Shown in pieces: positions 42,958-52,589 of a stretch of 64,000 nucleotides of DNA. Source of the stretch: Macrosoma leucophasiata. Lineage: Eukaryota; Arthropoda; Insecta; Lepidoptera; Hedylidae. Within the stretch, counting starts at the first letter, position 1; the number at the start of each line of letters is the position of its first letter. The notes beneath the pieces were generated by a model. It searched no databases. It was not told the DNA's origin and saw only the letters and a program-made list of their open reading frames with translations. The position numbers and the translations under genes were made by a program. The stretch lies in NCBI GenBank assembly GCA_036365455.1, contig JAWQUS010000010.1, forward strand, positions 22,182,501 through 22,246,500. Direction: 5' to 3'.

Positions 42958-43290
42958 AATGCCCGCGACTTCGCTTGCGTAGTCTAGCTAGCGGGCGCAG
43001 CTAGTATAAAAGTAGCCTAAGTTACTGGTTATTACATCAACTATCTGCCAGTGCAAGTCTCGTCAAAATCGATCCAGCCATTCCCAAGATTAGCCCCGCC
43101 AAACAGACAGACAGACAGACAGACAATAATTGTAAAAAAAAATGTTTGGTATATATACCGTGTATACATACATATTTAGTAAAAAGCGGTTATTTTTATA
43201 TTACAAACAGACACTCCAATTTTATTTATTTGTATAGATGTATAGATTAAATTCTACGCATCCGAAGTCGCTGGCTCAGCTAGTATAAAA
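42958..43290 (+). repeat. G-family interspersed repeat
   Basis: TGCCCGCGACTTCGCTTGCG, GGGCGCAGCTAGTATAAAAG TAGCC, TAAGTTACTGGTTATTACAT, (CAGA)n and AATTGTAAAAAAAAATGTTT, ending CGAAGTCGCTGGCTCAGCTA G. It is a single-unit relative of the tandem copy at 27,895. Confidence 0.65.
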
Positions 43291-43831
43291 TAAGCATCGA
43301 TATCGCACTTTCGTGTTTTGAATTTCCCAGCGTAAAGACGAAAGAGGTTTGTTTCAGCACAAACAACCTGAAAGAATCTTCAATTTTCACGCACATTTTG
43401 CTGACAGTTGAAATTGTACTTAAATTTCAGAGTGACAAGATTCATTTTCATTTCGCGTAGGAATTTGGGACAGATGCGAAATATGTGATTCGCGTGTGAA
43501 CAGGTTGTGGGAGCGAACAGGAAATGAGGCGAGAGGGCTTCTTGAGGATTTAGCACAGCTTGTAATATGTTTTGTGATACAATATATTATCATATCGATA
43601 AATTACAAAATAGTATTACATTTTATATGAAACTTTAATTTTCATTAAGTATAATATATTGGTTGTTCACAGGCTGATCTAAAATTTTATGTTTTATTTA
43701 TTTTGGTAACACGGAACCAAACCCGCTTAATATTCTTCATAAATCACTTTCTTCAATTTTTGGCCTTGAAATTCTTTTCAGTGGCATTTTTTTTTTGTAT
43801 TCTAACCATTTTCATTTTTCATTTTACAACT
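43291..43831. other. No recognisable feature
   Basis: AT-rich; nothing identified upstream of the LINE remnant. Confidence 0.4.
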
Positions 43832-44502
43832 GCTAAGGTAGTAGTAGATGATGCAGTGTTAGAACAGGTGGATGAAATTGTATATCTTGGATGTGCTTTT
43901 AGCAAGGATGGTAGGTACACCGCTCCATTCACGCAATTCCAGGGAATTGCGTGAATGGAGCGTTGGGTAAGCTGCTAGAATCAAAACATCGCAGCCAGCG
44001 GGCTCGACTAGCCGTACATAATGGTGTACTTACTCCAACGCTTTTATATGGAAGCGAGAGCTGAGTATGCAGGAAAGAGCATGAAAGTAAGTTAAACGCG
44101 ATCGAGATGAAATCTTTGAGCAAGATCTGCGGTGTATCGCTCACCGATCGCGTTCGTAATGAAGATGTAAGAAAGAGGCTTTGTGTGAGTGATAGTATCG
44201 GTGTAAAAATGAAAAAAGGTATGCTCCGATGGTTCGGGCATATAGAAAGAATGTCGAATGAGCGAATGACTAAACATATATACAATGTGAATGTGGATGG
44301 TTGCAGAGGCCCAGCAAGACCAAGACTGACCTACCATGACCAAATAGGTCGAGTTCTGTCTGATGGTGCGGTCAAAAGTCTTAGGAATCGGCGTGCATGT
44401 ATGAAGAGAATGATAAAGGTAGATGAGGCACGAGAGGTATGTCAGGACAGGGATATCTGGCGCTCTATACTCTCTGCCTACCCTGTTAGGGACGTGGCAT
44501 GA
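43832..44502 (+). pseudogene. RTE-like LINE C-terminal region, broken by a hairpin and a stop
   Basis: The frame KVVVDDAVLEQVDEIVYLGC AFSKDGRYT (43,844-43,920) is the RT C-terminal segment with the VDEIVYLGC motif. It breaks at a 42-bp perfect hairpin (43,921-43,962). A different frame then continues NCVNGALGKLLESKHRSQRA RLAVHNGVLTPTLLYGSES up to a TGA at 44,062-44,064 in place of a conserved tryptophan. It goes on as VCRKEHESKLNAIEMKSLSK ... GMLRWFGHIERM ... to the stop at 44,500-44,502. About ten codons expected before NCVNG are replaced by the inverted arm. Inactive. Short pieces of the same family lie at 11,226, 31,785, 39,590 and 57,935. Confidence 0.85.
43921..43962. other. Perfect 20-bp hairpin inside a LINE coding region
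   Basis: CGCTCCATTCACGCAATTCC (43,921-43,940), AG, then its exact reverse complement GGAATTGCGTGAATGGAGCG (43,943-43,962). The right arm encodes the expected LINE residues, so the left arm is the intruding inverted copy. Confidence 0.9.
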
Positions 44503-44589
44503 AGATACATTTTTACATTAAAAATATGCTTACAATCACAGCATCACATTAGGTATAATTCTATGTCGAAAGTAACGTTGTTTACAATA

Positions 44590-44700
44590 CATACACCCTT
44601 CTGTAAGCCATACAAATATTTGTCACGGTACGGGAATCGAACCCGTGCTCCTCGGTTTAAGGGTTGTCACATACCGCTGGACCAATTGACTCGTCACAAC
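44590..44700 (-). mobile_element. SINE B, diverged head fragment
   Basis: On the minus strand: TGACGAGTCAATTGGTCCAG CGGTATGTGACAACC, then CGGGTTCGATTCCCGTACCG TGACAAATATTTGTATGGC. It is the most diverged B copy; the 3' half is missing. Confidence 0.7.
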
Positions 44701-44702
44701 TT

Positions 44703-45773
44703 ATCAGTTATTTGTAAAAAAAGGGGGGAAGAGGAAGTGGGAAAGCGGGATACTGCAGACAACAGGTCAAAAATTGCTACTCGAATAAAAAAATAGACAC
44801 AGAAATTATGAGTACAACTTAAAATTTTTTACCTTGTGGTAGTATGTGGTGGTATATGGAAAATTGTGGTAGAACAGGTTAGCTTATGTAATAATTACGC
44901 CCAAGTGCTTAAACTAAAACGTTGCATGTATTGCAACAAGGTGTGAAAATTTCACTAGCGCGATTCAGAGTTTCACCTATTAAGCAGTAGTTGTATCGTT
45001 AATATTATAGCAAATATTACAGTTTAAAATATTTAACCAAAGTTCCATAAAAATAAACACTTCTGTTTATTTTTATCAGGTATTCGCTGTAGGAAGCCGC
45101 AAACAAGAAATAGTTTACAACAAGAAATTCCGTTGGAATCATACAAAGCGCGTCTTGTTAAATTTTTTATATGTTCCCAAAAGATGCCTGTTTAAACTTG
45201 AATATCACACGGTGCGGTCTGGCGTGTACGTGAAAGCCGCTTGTAAATTGTGGGACATTCCACCTAGTCTGGAACTTTGCGGTCCTTTGAATAATTCCGC
45301 ATGTCCTCCAAGTTTACTGCAGATGATCTCGCTCCAAGTTTTGGAGTTTTGTTGGACCAACGTGTGTCGCTCCTGTATTGTATGATTGTTGAACAGTCTG
45401 TTACTTCACTTGGATGTCTAATGGAGATGTTCTAAAATGTATGGAGCTTGGACCCGCACCTTGTACGCTGTATTGAGAGAAGAAGCATAATATAAAAACA
45501 TTTTCAGCTATTCAAATCAATTATTATACCTTAAATTAACTGTCGTAAGTATATTTCAAAAACCAGAATGTCATAGTCATATTGTGATATATTGTGTCAT
45601 ACAAAAATTACATAAAATAAATATTTCCAACAAAAAAACTATGATTCAAATATTTTTTTAAATATTTTTCCATGTTTCTACCTATTTTTCTTTATCTTTT
45701 GATATAGTGTACAAGGTGCGGACCCAACGTGGAAATTGTCCTTTGTTCGGAACTAAAGACATGACAAATAGGT
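44703..45773. other. No recognisable feature
   Basis: AT-rich. The frame at 45,155-45,385 (76 codons) has no family signature. Nothing else stands out over this ~1.07 kb. Confidence 0.4.
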
Positions 45774-45786
45774 TATCTAAAATGTC

Positions 45787-46348
45787 TGTTTTATATTATT
45801 TCGCATTAACACATGCTTGTGAAATATATTTTTATTTTAAAGAAAAATGGATAGTTGGCAATAGATGGCGCTGCTGCTACCATAAAGCAATGCAATAAAT
45901 GTGAAGGAAAGATTCGACAAATCGGGCAGGACTTCAGTAGCTCAATTGGAAGAGCGGCTGGACTAGATTCCCAGTAGGCCGCGAGTTCGAGTCTCGCCTG
46001 AAGTCAAATTTTTCTTTCCATTTTTCTTTAAAATAAAAATATATTTCACAAGCATGTGTTAATGCGAAATAATATAAAACAATTATTAAGGGTAAAAGCG
46101 ACTTCCTTACGTTATTCTATAAACTGCAAAGTCTATTATATCGGTTGCCTAACTAGCATTGTTGGCAATAGATGGCGCTGCTGCTACCATAAAGCAATGC
46201 AATAAATGTGAAGGAAAGATTCGACAAATCGGGCAGGACTTCAGTAGCTCAATTGGAAGAGCGACTGGACTAGATTCCCTGTAGGCCGCGAGTTCGAGTC
46301 TCGCCTGAAGTCAAATTTTTCTTTCCATTTTTCTTTAAAATAAAAATA
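45787..46348 (+). mobile_element. tRNA-bearing retroposon (family T), dimeric copy 3
   Basis: The block is flanked by the 13-bp duplication TATCTAAAATGTC (45,774-45,786 and 46,349-46,361). Unit 1 (45,787-46,081) starts TGTTTTATATTATTTCGCAT. It holds a tRNA-like domain at 45,931-46,005 with a perfect acceptor stem, and ends in an exact ~64-bp inverted copy of its own first bases. Unit 2 has a different leader (ATTATTAAGGGTAAAAGCGA...GTCTATTATATCGGTTGCC), a diverged tRNA-like domain at 46,238-46,312, and a tail ending AAAATAAAAATATA. Because only the outer edges show a target duplication, the pair appears to have inserted as one unit. Confidence 0.85.
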
Positions 46349-46361
46349 TATCTAAAATGTC

Positions 46362-46775
46362 GATGAAAGAAATAAGGACAGTTGTGACCAACGGATCCGT
46401 AGCTTTTTTTAATCTAAAGATATGATTCCACCAAAATAGTATGCCGCACAGTGCAGCACATTTTGTTACGTAATAAGCTGGTGTTGTGTGGAGTTTTGTA
46501 GGTGCACAGTGTAGCACAGTTGTGCGCGAACATTTTTACGAAGTTTGGTTTTCTGTGAACCGCTGCTTGCATGTGTGTTCGCACGCACAAAGAAGATAGC
46601 TCTGCGCGATCATTTCTAATGTTTAAATACCCTATAGCACTCCTGAATAGTGTAGCTTTCTGATTGTGAAACAGTTATCATGATCGGTTCAGTATTTCTG
46701 AATATTAGCCCACACAAAAAAAACAAACAAACAAACAATCAAAGTTACAAACTTTACCTCTTTATAATATAAGTA
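46362..46775 (-). repeat. Unassigned stretch ending in an E-family-like terminus
   Basis: CAAACAAACAAACAATCAAA followed by CTTTATAATATAAGTATTGA (46,720-46,775) resembles the end of the E family. The upstream part is not recognisably E and may be eroded. Confidence 0.4.
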
Positions 46776-47246
46776 TTGATTAATGTTAAAAATGGTTATG
46801 AAACTGAATTTCAGACTGAAAATTCCATGTCAATCTCGTTACGTCGTCGGTCTGATTTGAAAATACTCTTTACAAATAAAATGCAAAGTGCACGTTTTTC
46901 GTTGTTATATTGGGGAAACGAGTATATGAGAAAGGTAATGGTCAGTGCAGCCATTGCATTCGTATGACTATGCATTTCAGATCTCGAGGCAACTCAGCAG
47001 TTATGTCAAATGGAAAAAATGCCTTTGCAAGAATCCTGACTTACTATTAAAGCATCTGTATTCTCAGACCAGTGTCTTACGGGGTATGCAAAGCACGGAG
47101 TGCAATATGGAATTACATATTTAGTATTCTTAGATATATAATATAATATTTGCATCTATTATTAAATTTTAAACTTTATTATAGTACTAATAAGTATTTT
47201 ATATTTATATATATATATATTTTTTTTTTACATTTATACTTATTTA
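46776..47246. other. No gene; 5' flank of the LINE
   Basis: AT-rich with (TA)n and a T run just before the LINE. No upstream gag-like ORF is visible, so the LINE seems to begin within or just before its endonuclease ORF. Confidence 0.45.
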
Positions 47247-48395
47247 TTGTATTTATCAATGTCTGATGATGACTCGTTTCACTCTGCCTGTGATATAAGC
47301 GGATCAAGTGATGAATCTTTTCACGAAATAGAAACACTAGGCATGGCTTTACACAGTTCTTTAGGTAATGTATTAAATTCTTTAAACATTTGTCACATAA
47401 ATGCACAAAGCATCCCCGCTCACCACAATGATCTGCTTGACACATTCTCTACCTGCTCAACTGTACATGCTATATTGATATCGGAGAGTTGGTTAAAACC
47501 TACCCTGACAAGTACTTCTTTCAGTCTCCCTGGTTATATACTCTTGAGGAATGATCGCACTGGCAAAGCTGGGGGAGGAGTGGCGATATACTTACGTAGC
47601 GATATTTCATACTCTATTATCTCTTCTTCTCCCTCCTCTTACTCGGCCTCTGCTGAAAGCCTTTTCTTGGAGGTTGTTATCAAGCATGTAAAGGTTCTTC
47701 TTGGGGTAGTCTACTGTCCTCCTGGAATTAGCTATCTTTCAGATTTAGAGGAGTTACTAGATATTCATAGTTCAGATTACACACATCGTATAATAATGGG
47801 AGATTTCAATACAGATCTTCTGAAGATCACACCCCTGACAGTTAAACTTCAGAATATCGTCAAGTCTGTCAATCTATCTATCTTGCCTTCTGGCCCTACT
47901 CACCATAATATTGATTCTCCTGACACTTGCCTTGACTTAATTATCACATCTCCTGATCGCGTAATAAAACATGGACAGCTGTCGGCACCTGGATTTTCTC
48001 GGCACGATTTACTTTTTATTTGTTATAAACTCAAGGTACCAAAATTTAAGCCCGAAGTAATATGGATCCGGAACTTCGCTAAAATTGATTACAATTTATT
48101 AAATGAGGCCGCTTCAAGTTTAGACTTCTCTGCGGTGTATAGTGCGTCATCAATAGATCTAAAAGTGTCTATTTTCAATACTATGATTTTAGCCTTGTAT
48201 GATGCACATGCACCAGTTAGGGCCGTCAGATTGAAGCGTCTTCCAGCTCCTTGGATCACTAAGGACATTCGGATAGCCATGTCTCGTCGAGACAGAGCTT
48301 TTTTGCCACTTTTCATCGCATCTGTCACGCTGACAGATGCGATGAAAAGTGGTGTCTCTATAAAGCTGCTCGTAACAGGTGCAATCAGTTGGTGA
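47247..48395 (+). pseudogene. LINE apurinic-type endonuclease domain
   Basis: The 382-codon frame carries the APE-like endonuclease that nicks target DNA for target-primed reverse transcription. Visible motifs are CHINAQS (N52), ILISESW (E80), RIIMGDFN (D186, N188), the S..DTCLDLI block at 224-232 and SRHDLL (H253). This is the full set of catalytic positions for the family. The N-terminal ~45 residues are acidic and serine-rich. The end is abnormal: after RRDRAF the frame enters an inverted-copy hairpin (48,306-48,352) and terminates at 48,395. The natural product would continue into the RT in the next entry. An upstream start is possible, but a Met lies at 47,247 just after the AT tract. 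Confidence 0.88.
48306..48352. other. Perfect 22-bp hairpin at the LINE frame break
   Basis: CCACTTTTCATCGCATCTGT CA (48,306-48,327), spacer CGC, then its exact reverse complement (48,331-48,352). In the RT frame the right arm is followed directly by W-C-L-Y-K-A-A-R-N-R-C-N-Q, the expected linker, so the left arm is the inserted or substituted copy. Confidence 0.9.
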
Positions 48396-50188
48396 GAGCA
48401 GCCAAGCGCAGGTACATCCTAGAGAATGTTAAAACATCTTCGTCTGCTGAAATTTGGAAATTTTTAAAATCACTCGGTATTGGCAAATCGATACAAACAC
48501 CTGTTAGTTCTCCTTTTACAGCGAATGATTTCAACTCTTATTTCTCTTGTACTTCTATTCTCAATCCTTTAGTTAAAGCTAACACCTTGCTAGAAATATC
48601 TCTTTTGCCTTCATCTCCTATTGACTCTTTTTCGTTTTGCAATATTTCAGTAGATGATACTCTAAAAACTATAAAATCAATCAAGTCTAATGCAGTTGGC
48701 TGCGATGATGTAAGTCGTGCTATGATCATGCCTATACTCCATTCTTTACTTCCTGTTCTATCTCATATCCTTAATTTTTCAATCACGTCTGGGGAATTCC
48801 CTTTGATCTGGCAAAAGGCTTTTGTGATTCCAATTCCAAAAATTAATAACCCCTGTGAATTGAAGGAGTATAGGCCTATTTCAATACTGCCCTTTCTTTC
48901 CAAAATCTTGGAGGCAGCAGTCCACGGGCAGGTTTCTTCATTTCTTGAATCACATAAACTTATTAGCCCTTTTCAATCTGGATTCCGCACGTGTCATAGT
49001 ACCACAACTGCTCTACTTAAAGTCACTGAGGATATTCGTAATGGCATGGAGAGTAAATTGGTCACAGTTTTAGTTTTAATCGACTTTTCTAATGCGTTTA
49101 ACATGGTTGACCACGATATCCTCCTTGCTTTACTTAGAAATCTACAATTTTCTTCAACAGCAATTGAGTGGTTTGCCTCCTACCTCAAACATAGACAACA
49201 AGCAGTTCGAGTGAACAAAACAATGTCGGACTGGAGTGACCTTACGACATGTGTTCCGCAGGGTGGTATTCTCTCACCTTTGCTGTTCACTGTCTTTATC
49301 AATTCTCTATCTGCTTTACTTGACTGCTCTTACCACTTTTATGCCGATGATTTACAAATATACTGCCAGTCTGATATTGATAGCATTGGTACCAGTATCA
49401 GTAAAATTAATTGTAACTTACATAAAATAAGCATGTGGTCAAAAGGATTTGGTCTAAAAGTCAATCCCAACAAATGCCAGGCTATTGTGGTTGGCAGTTC
49501 TAGACAGTTATCTAAGTTAAACACCAGTTCCGTTGTACCTGTCATGTTTGAAGACCAGAAGATCCCTTTTTCTCAATCTGTCAAGAACTTGGGACTGTAT
49601 ATTGACTCCACCCTTAGTTGGGACGTGCAAATAGGTGAAGTGTGTCGTGCTGCCTATGCGTCGTTGAATTCTCTCAATAGACTAAGAAACTTTCTTCCCA
49701 CTGACATTAAAGTACGTCTGATTCAGGCACTAATTTTTCCCATAATAGATTATGCTGATGTGTGTTATCTGGACCTGAATGAAACACGTCTTAATAGGTT
49801 AGATCGGCTCATTAACAATTCTATTCGATTTGTCTTCCGTCTTCGCAAGTTTGACCATATTTCTATGTTTCGAGCGCATTTAAAATGGCTTACGATCCGC
49901 CAACGAAGACAATTACGAATTCTCTGTCAGCTCTTCTCAATTCTTTCCAACAATACTTCTCCTCCTTACTTAAAATCCTACTTTCGATACCTCTGTTCTG
50001 CTCACTCACTTGACTTACGATCTAATGACTCTTTTACTCTCTCTATTCCTCTCCATAGATCCAGTTTCCTTTCAAATTCTTTTGGTGTTCAAGCGGCTCG
50101 CTTGTGGAATGCGCTGCCGGATACACTTCGTAGGTCTAACTCAAAATTTACGTTTAAGAAGAACCTCAAGATCTATCTTTTACGATAA
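48389..50188 (+). pseudogene. LINE reverse transcriptase domain
   Basis: The 599-codon frame starts at TTG only because the ORF is cut from its endonuclease part; the open frame reaches back to the hairpin. RT motifs in order: KE-YRPIS (159-165), QSGFR (196-200), motif A LVLIDFSNAFNMVDHD (D232), CVPQGGILSPLLF (288-300), catalytic YADD (318-321), NP.KCQA, NLGLYIDSTLSW, and the C-terminal LWNALPDTLR segment. Two features differ from the usual consensus: AFN where AFD is typical after motif A, and C before VPQG. The frame is otherwise intact, so the copy is young. The CR1/Jockey group is likely; the clade is not resolved. Confidence 0.9.
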
Positions 50189-50980
50189 TCATTTGAATAC
50201 CTTGTAATCATCATCAACATGATTATATGCATATATTTCATATTATATTTATTTATATATATATATATATCTCTATATATATATATATATCTATATATAT
50301 ATATACATATATGTAAATTGTATCTTTATTCTATTTATGTAATAAAAGTACGTCTGATTCAGGCACTAATTTTTCCCATAATAGATTATGCTGATGTGTG
50401 TTATCTGGACCTGAATGAAACACGTCTTAATAGGTTAGATCGGCTCATTAACAATTCTATTCGATTTGTCTTCCGTCTTCGCAAGTTTGACCATATTTCT
50501 ATGTTTCGAGCGCAGTTAAAATGGCTTACGATCCGCCAACGAAGACAATTACGAATTCTCTGTCAGCTCTTCTCAATTCTTTCCAACAATACTTCTCCTC
50601 CTTACTTAAAATCCTACTTTCGATACCTCTGTTCTGCTCACTCACTTGACTTACGATCTAATGACTCTTTTACTCTCTCTATTCCTCTCCATAGATCCAG
50701 TTTCCTTTCAAATTCTTTTGGTGTTCAAGCGGCTCGCTTGTGGAATGCGCTGCCGGATACACTTCGTAGGTCTAACTCAAAATTTACGTTTAAGAAGAAC
50801 CTCAAGATCTATCTTTTACGATAATCATTTGAATACCTTGTAATCATCATCAACATGATTATATGCATATATTTCATATTATATTTATTTATATATATAT
50901 ATATATCTCTATATATATATATATATCTATATATATATATACATATATGTAAATTGTATCTTTATTCTATTTATGTAATA
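49709..50980 (+). repeat. 636-bp tandem duplication of the LINE 3' part
   Basis: 49,709-50,344 is repeated as 50,345-50,980. Both begin AAAGTACGTCTGATTCAGGC and include the last ~160 codons of the RT ORF plus the start of the 3' UTR with its TATATA tract. The only coding difference I noticed is GCGCATTTA versus GCGCAGTTA (His to Gln). Confidence 0.92.
50219..50824 (+). pseudogene. Second copy of the LINE RT C-terminus
   Basis: Open frame whose first ~40 residues are translated from the TA-rich UTR of the first copy. The rest repeats the RT C-terminus (VRLIQALIFPIIDYADVCYL ... LWNALPDTLRRSNSKFTFKK NLKIYLLR). It is a product of the tandem duplication, not an independent gene. Confidence 0.88.
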
Positions 50981-51190
50981 AATGTGTATACATTTGTATG
51001 TACTAGTTATACTAAGTATGAATTATTATTATGCTCTGTATGTCTGTTGTGTCGTAATACCGCCATATAACTTTCTATACTAGTAATGGTTTAACTGGTA
51101 GAGAACGCTCTTAGCGTTAAGTTCGCCATTTGTAACAATATTGTATGTGTATTGTGACAATAAAGACTTAATAAATAAAATAAATAAATA
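50981..51190 (+). mobile_element. LINE 3' UTR and tail
   Basis: Contains TTTAACTGGTAGAGAACGCT CTTAGCGTTAAGTTCGCC, a stem-loop with AACGCT (51,104-51,109) and AGCGTT (51,113-51,118). It ends with TTGTGACAATAAAGACTTAA TAAATAAA and an (AATAA)n tail. The same UTR occurs alone at 3,050-3,240. Confidence 0.85.
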
Positions 51191-51660
51191 AATAATAATA
51201 TATTCTTTATTGTACACCAACTTATGATATGAGACAGAGAAATAAGAGACACAATATACAAGAGGCGGTCTTATCACTAAGCAGTGATCTCTTCCAGACA
51301 ACCTTTGGGTTTAGGAAACAGTGCAGATACTAAACAATGGGGGTGTACCCTGCTATATGAAACTTATAAATATAATGTCAAGTTATAATAACAGTAGACA
51401 AGAAACTAGTGATCAGGTATCAGCTGGATAAAGAAAGGGACTGGGAAACATAGTAATCATAGGTTCTTTTTTTAAACACCTCTACAGACTTAGCTTGTCG
51501 GATATCCACCGGAAGGGAATTCCAGAGTCGGATAGCCTCCACCGTGAATGAATTAGAATAAAAAGAGGAAGAGTGAGAAGGAGTCATTAAAAGGAGATTG
51601 TCGGAAGAACGTAGGGACAAGGAATGTGTAGAACAAAGAAAATGGAAGCCCTCTTTCAGG
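51190..51660 (-). mobile_element. 5'-truncated LINE in tail-to-tail contact with the previous LINE
   Basis: On the minus strand: a coding remnant (51,660-51,420), a 3' UTR with GTCTGGAAGAGATCACTGCT TAGTGATAAGACCGCC (stem 51,273-51,278 with 51,283-51,288), and an end GGTGTACAATAAAGAATATA TTATTATT whose tail merges with the AATAA tail of the plus-strand LINE. Confidence 0.82.
51420..51660 (-). pseudogene. LINE RT C-terminal remnant
   Basis: Reads ...EGFHFLCSTHSLSLRSSDNL LLMTPSHSSSFYSNSFTVEA IRLWNSLPVDIRQAKSVEVF KKRTYDYYVSQSLSLSS. It shares the LRSS-N...P-HSS-F-SNSF-V-A-RLWN-LP-DIR pattern with the LINEs at 40,564 and 48,389, but is a distinct family. No catalytic residues remain. Confidence 0.85.
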
Positions 51661-52138
51661 ATAGTTTATATAGATAGGTATACCAGTTTTTGGAACGGAT
51701 CGTGTTTACCTTAAACAATTCAATCCCTTGAAAAACGTTTTAAAATAGTGACAGAAAAATAAAATCACCTGGTCGAAAAGGCTTCGAGTTTCAATGCGAA
51801 TCCAACAATACGACATTACCAGGGTTAACTGATATCTTTCAGGCGTATCTTACAAAGCCTCGCGAACAAGTTCCCGTTCGATGGCAGCGTACTAAGCGGC
51901 TATTTATGCTAACTCGCCCCTCTGGGGTACAATTGGCCCAATTTATGGCGGGCTTGGGGATTTGGTACAGCTTGCATTGGGGTTAAGTTGGTAATTAAAT
52001 TCTTTTCGGATAGAAGGCGTCTCAAATTGTGTAGCGCCTTTGCCTGTTTATACATACAAACTGTGCTTTTGATCTTAGGTTTTTATATTAAATGTTTGAA
52101 AATTCTTTAAATCAGTTAAAAGACACCAGGTTTTAGAG
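51661..52138. other. No recognisable feature
   Basis: Unassigned AT-rich sequence between a LINE break and a MITE. Confidence 0.4.
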
Positions 52139-52342
52139 ACTAAACCCCTTATTCATAAAAGCACTTCACCTTAAGTGTTGCTAATCTCTCCTTTGTCTTT
52201 TTCTATCCTAAGAAATTGACAATGCGACTGATAAAGACAAAGCATATTATAACTAAAACGTATCTAATGTGTAAATTAAATAATGTAAAATGTGAACTCT
52301 AATCCCCTTATTCATAAACGTATTATGAATAATGGGATTAGA
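52139..52342. mobile_element. MITE with CCCCTTATTCATAAA end
   Basis: The left end CTAAACCCCTTATTCATAAA AGC and the right end, inverted, CTCTAATCCCATTATTCATA A share CCCNTTATTCATAA. The interior has the paired words TTTGTCTTTTTCTATC and GATAAAGACAAAG. I know this TIR type as common in Lepidoptera. The right terminus overlaps a hairpin (52,290-52,350). Confidence 0.7.
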
Positions 52343-52350
52343 GTTCACAT
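52290..52350. other. 28-bp near-perfect hairpin at a MITE/A-repeat junction
   Basis: ATGTGAACTCTAATCCCCTT ATTCATAA (52,290-52,317), spacer ACGTA, then its inverse with one mismatch (52,323-52,350). The right arm ends in native A-repeat sequence (GTTCACAT), so the left arm is an inverted copy of the junction. Confidence 0.85.
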
Positions 52351-52460
52351 GGTGGTTAAGTGCCTAAAGACATCTTCACAAAACCAGAGAACAAAATGCA
52401 GATGCCACCCCTGAGACCGAAATAGTATTGCCTTTGTGAGAATTGCCATATGAAATATCG
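52340..52460 (-). repeat. A-family fragment
   Basis: GAGTTCACATGGTGGTTAAG, AACCAGAGAACAAAATGCAG and CCACCCCTGAGACCG occur in family order, then homology ends. Old subfamily. Confidence 0.7.
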
Positions 52461-52589
52461 ATAATATTGAAGTCATGGTTATGGTTTTGCAGACTAATCA
52501 ATCTATCACTATGCTATTCGGGTTGTTATCAATTCGTGATTGGATACAAACAGTGTGTGATTTTACTACATTGGTTCTCATGCGGATCT
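52461..52589. other. No recognisable feature
   Basis: Short AT-rich spacer between an A fragment and an RTE LINE tail. Confidence 0.4.

Noticed and set aside
45931..46005. Functional host tRNA gene
   Set aside because: The same domain sits inside repeated elements with target duplications, and the anticodon arm is imperfect; treated as a retroposon part.
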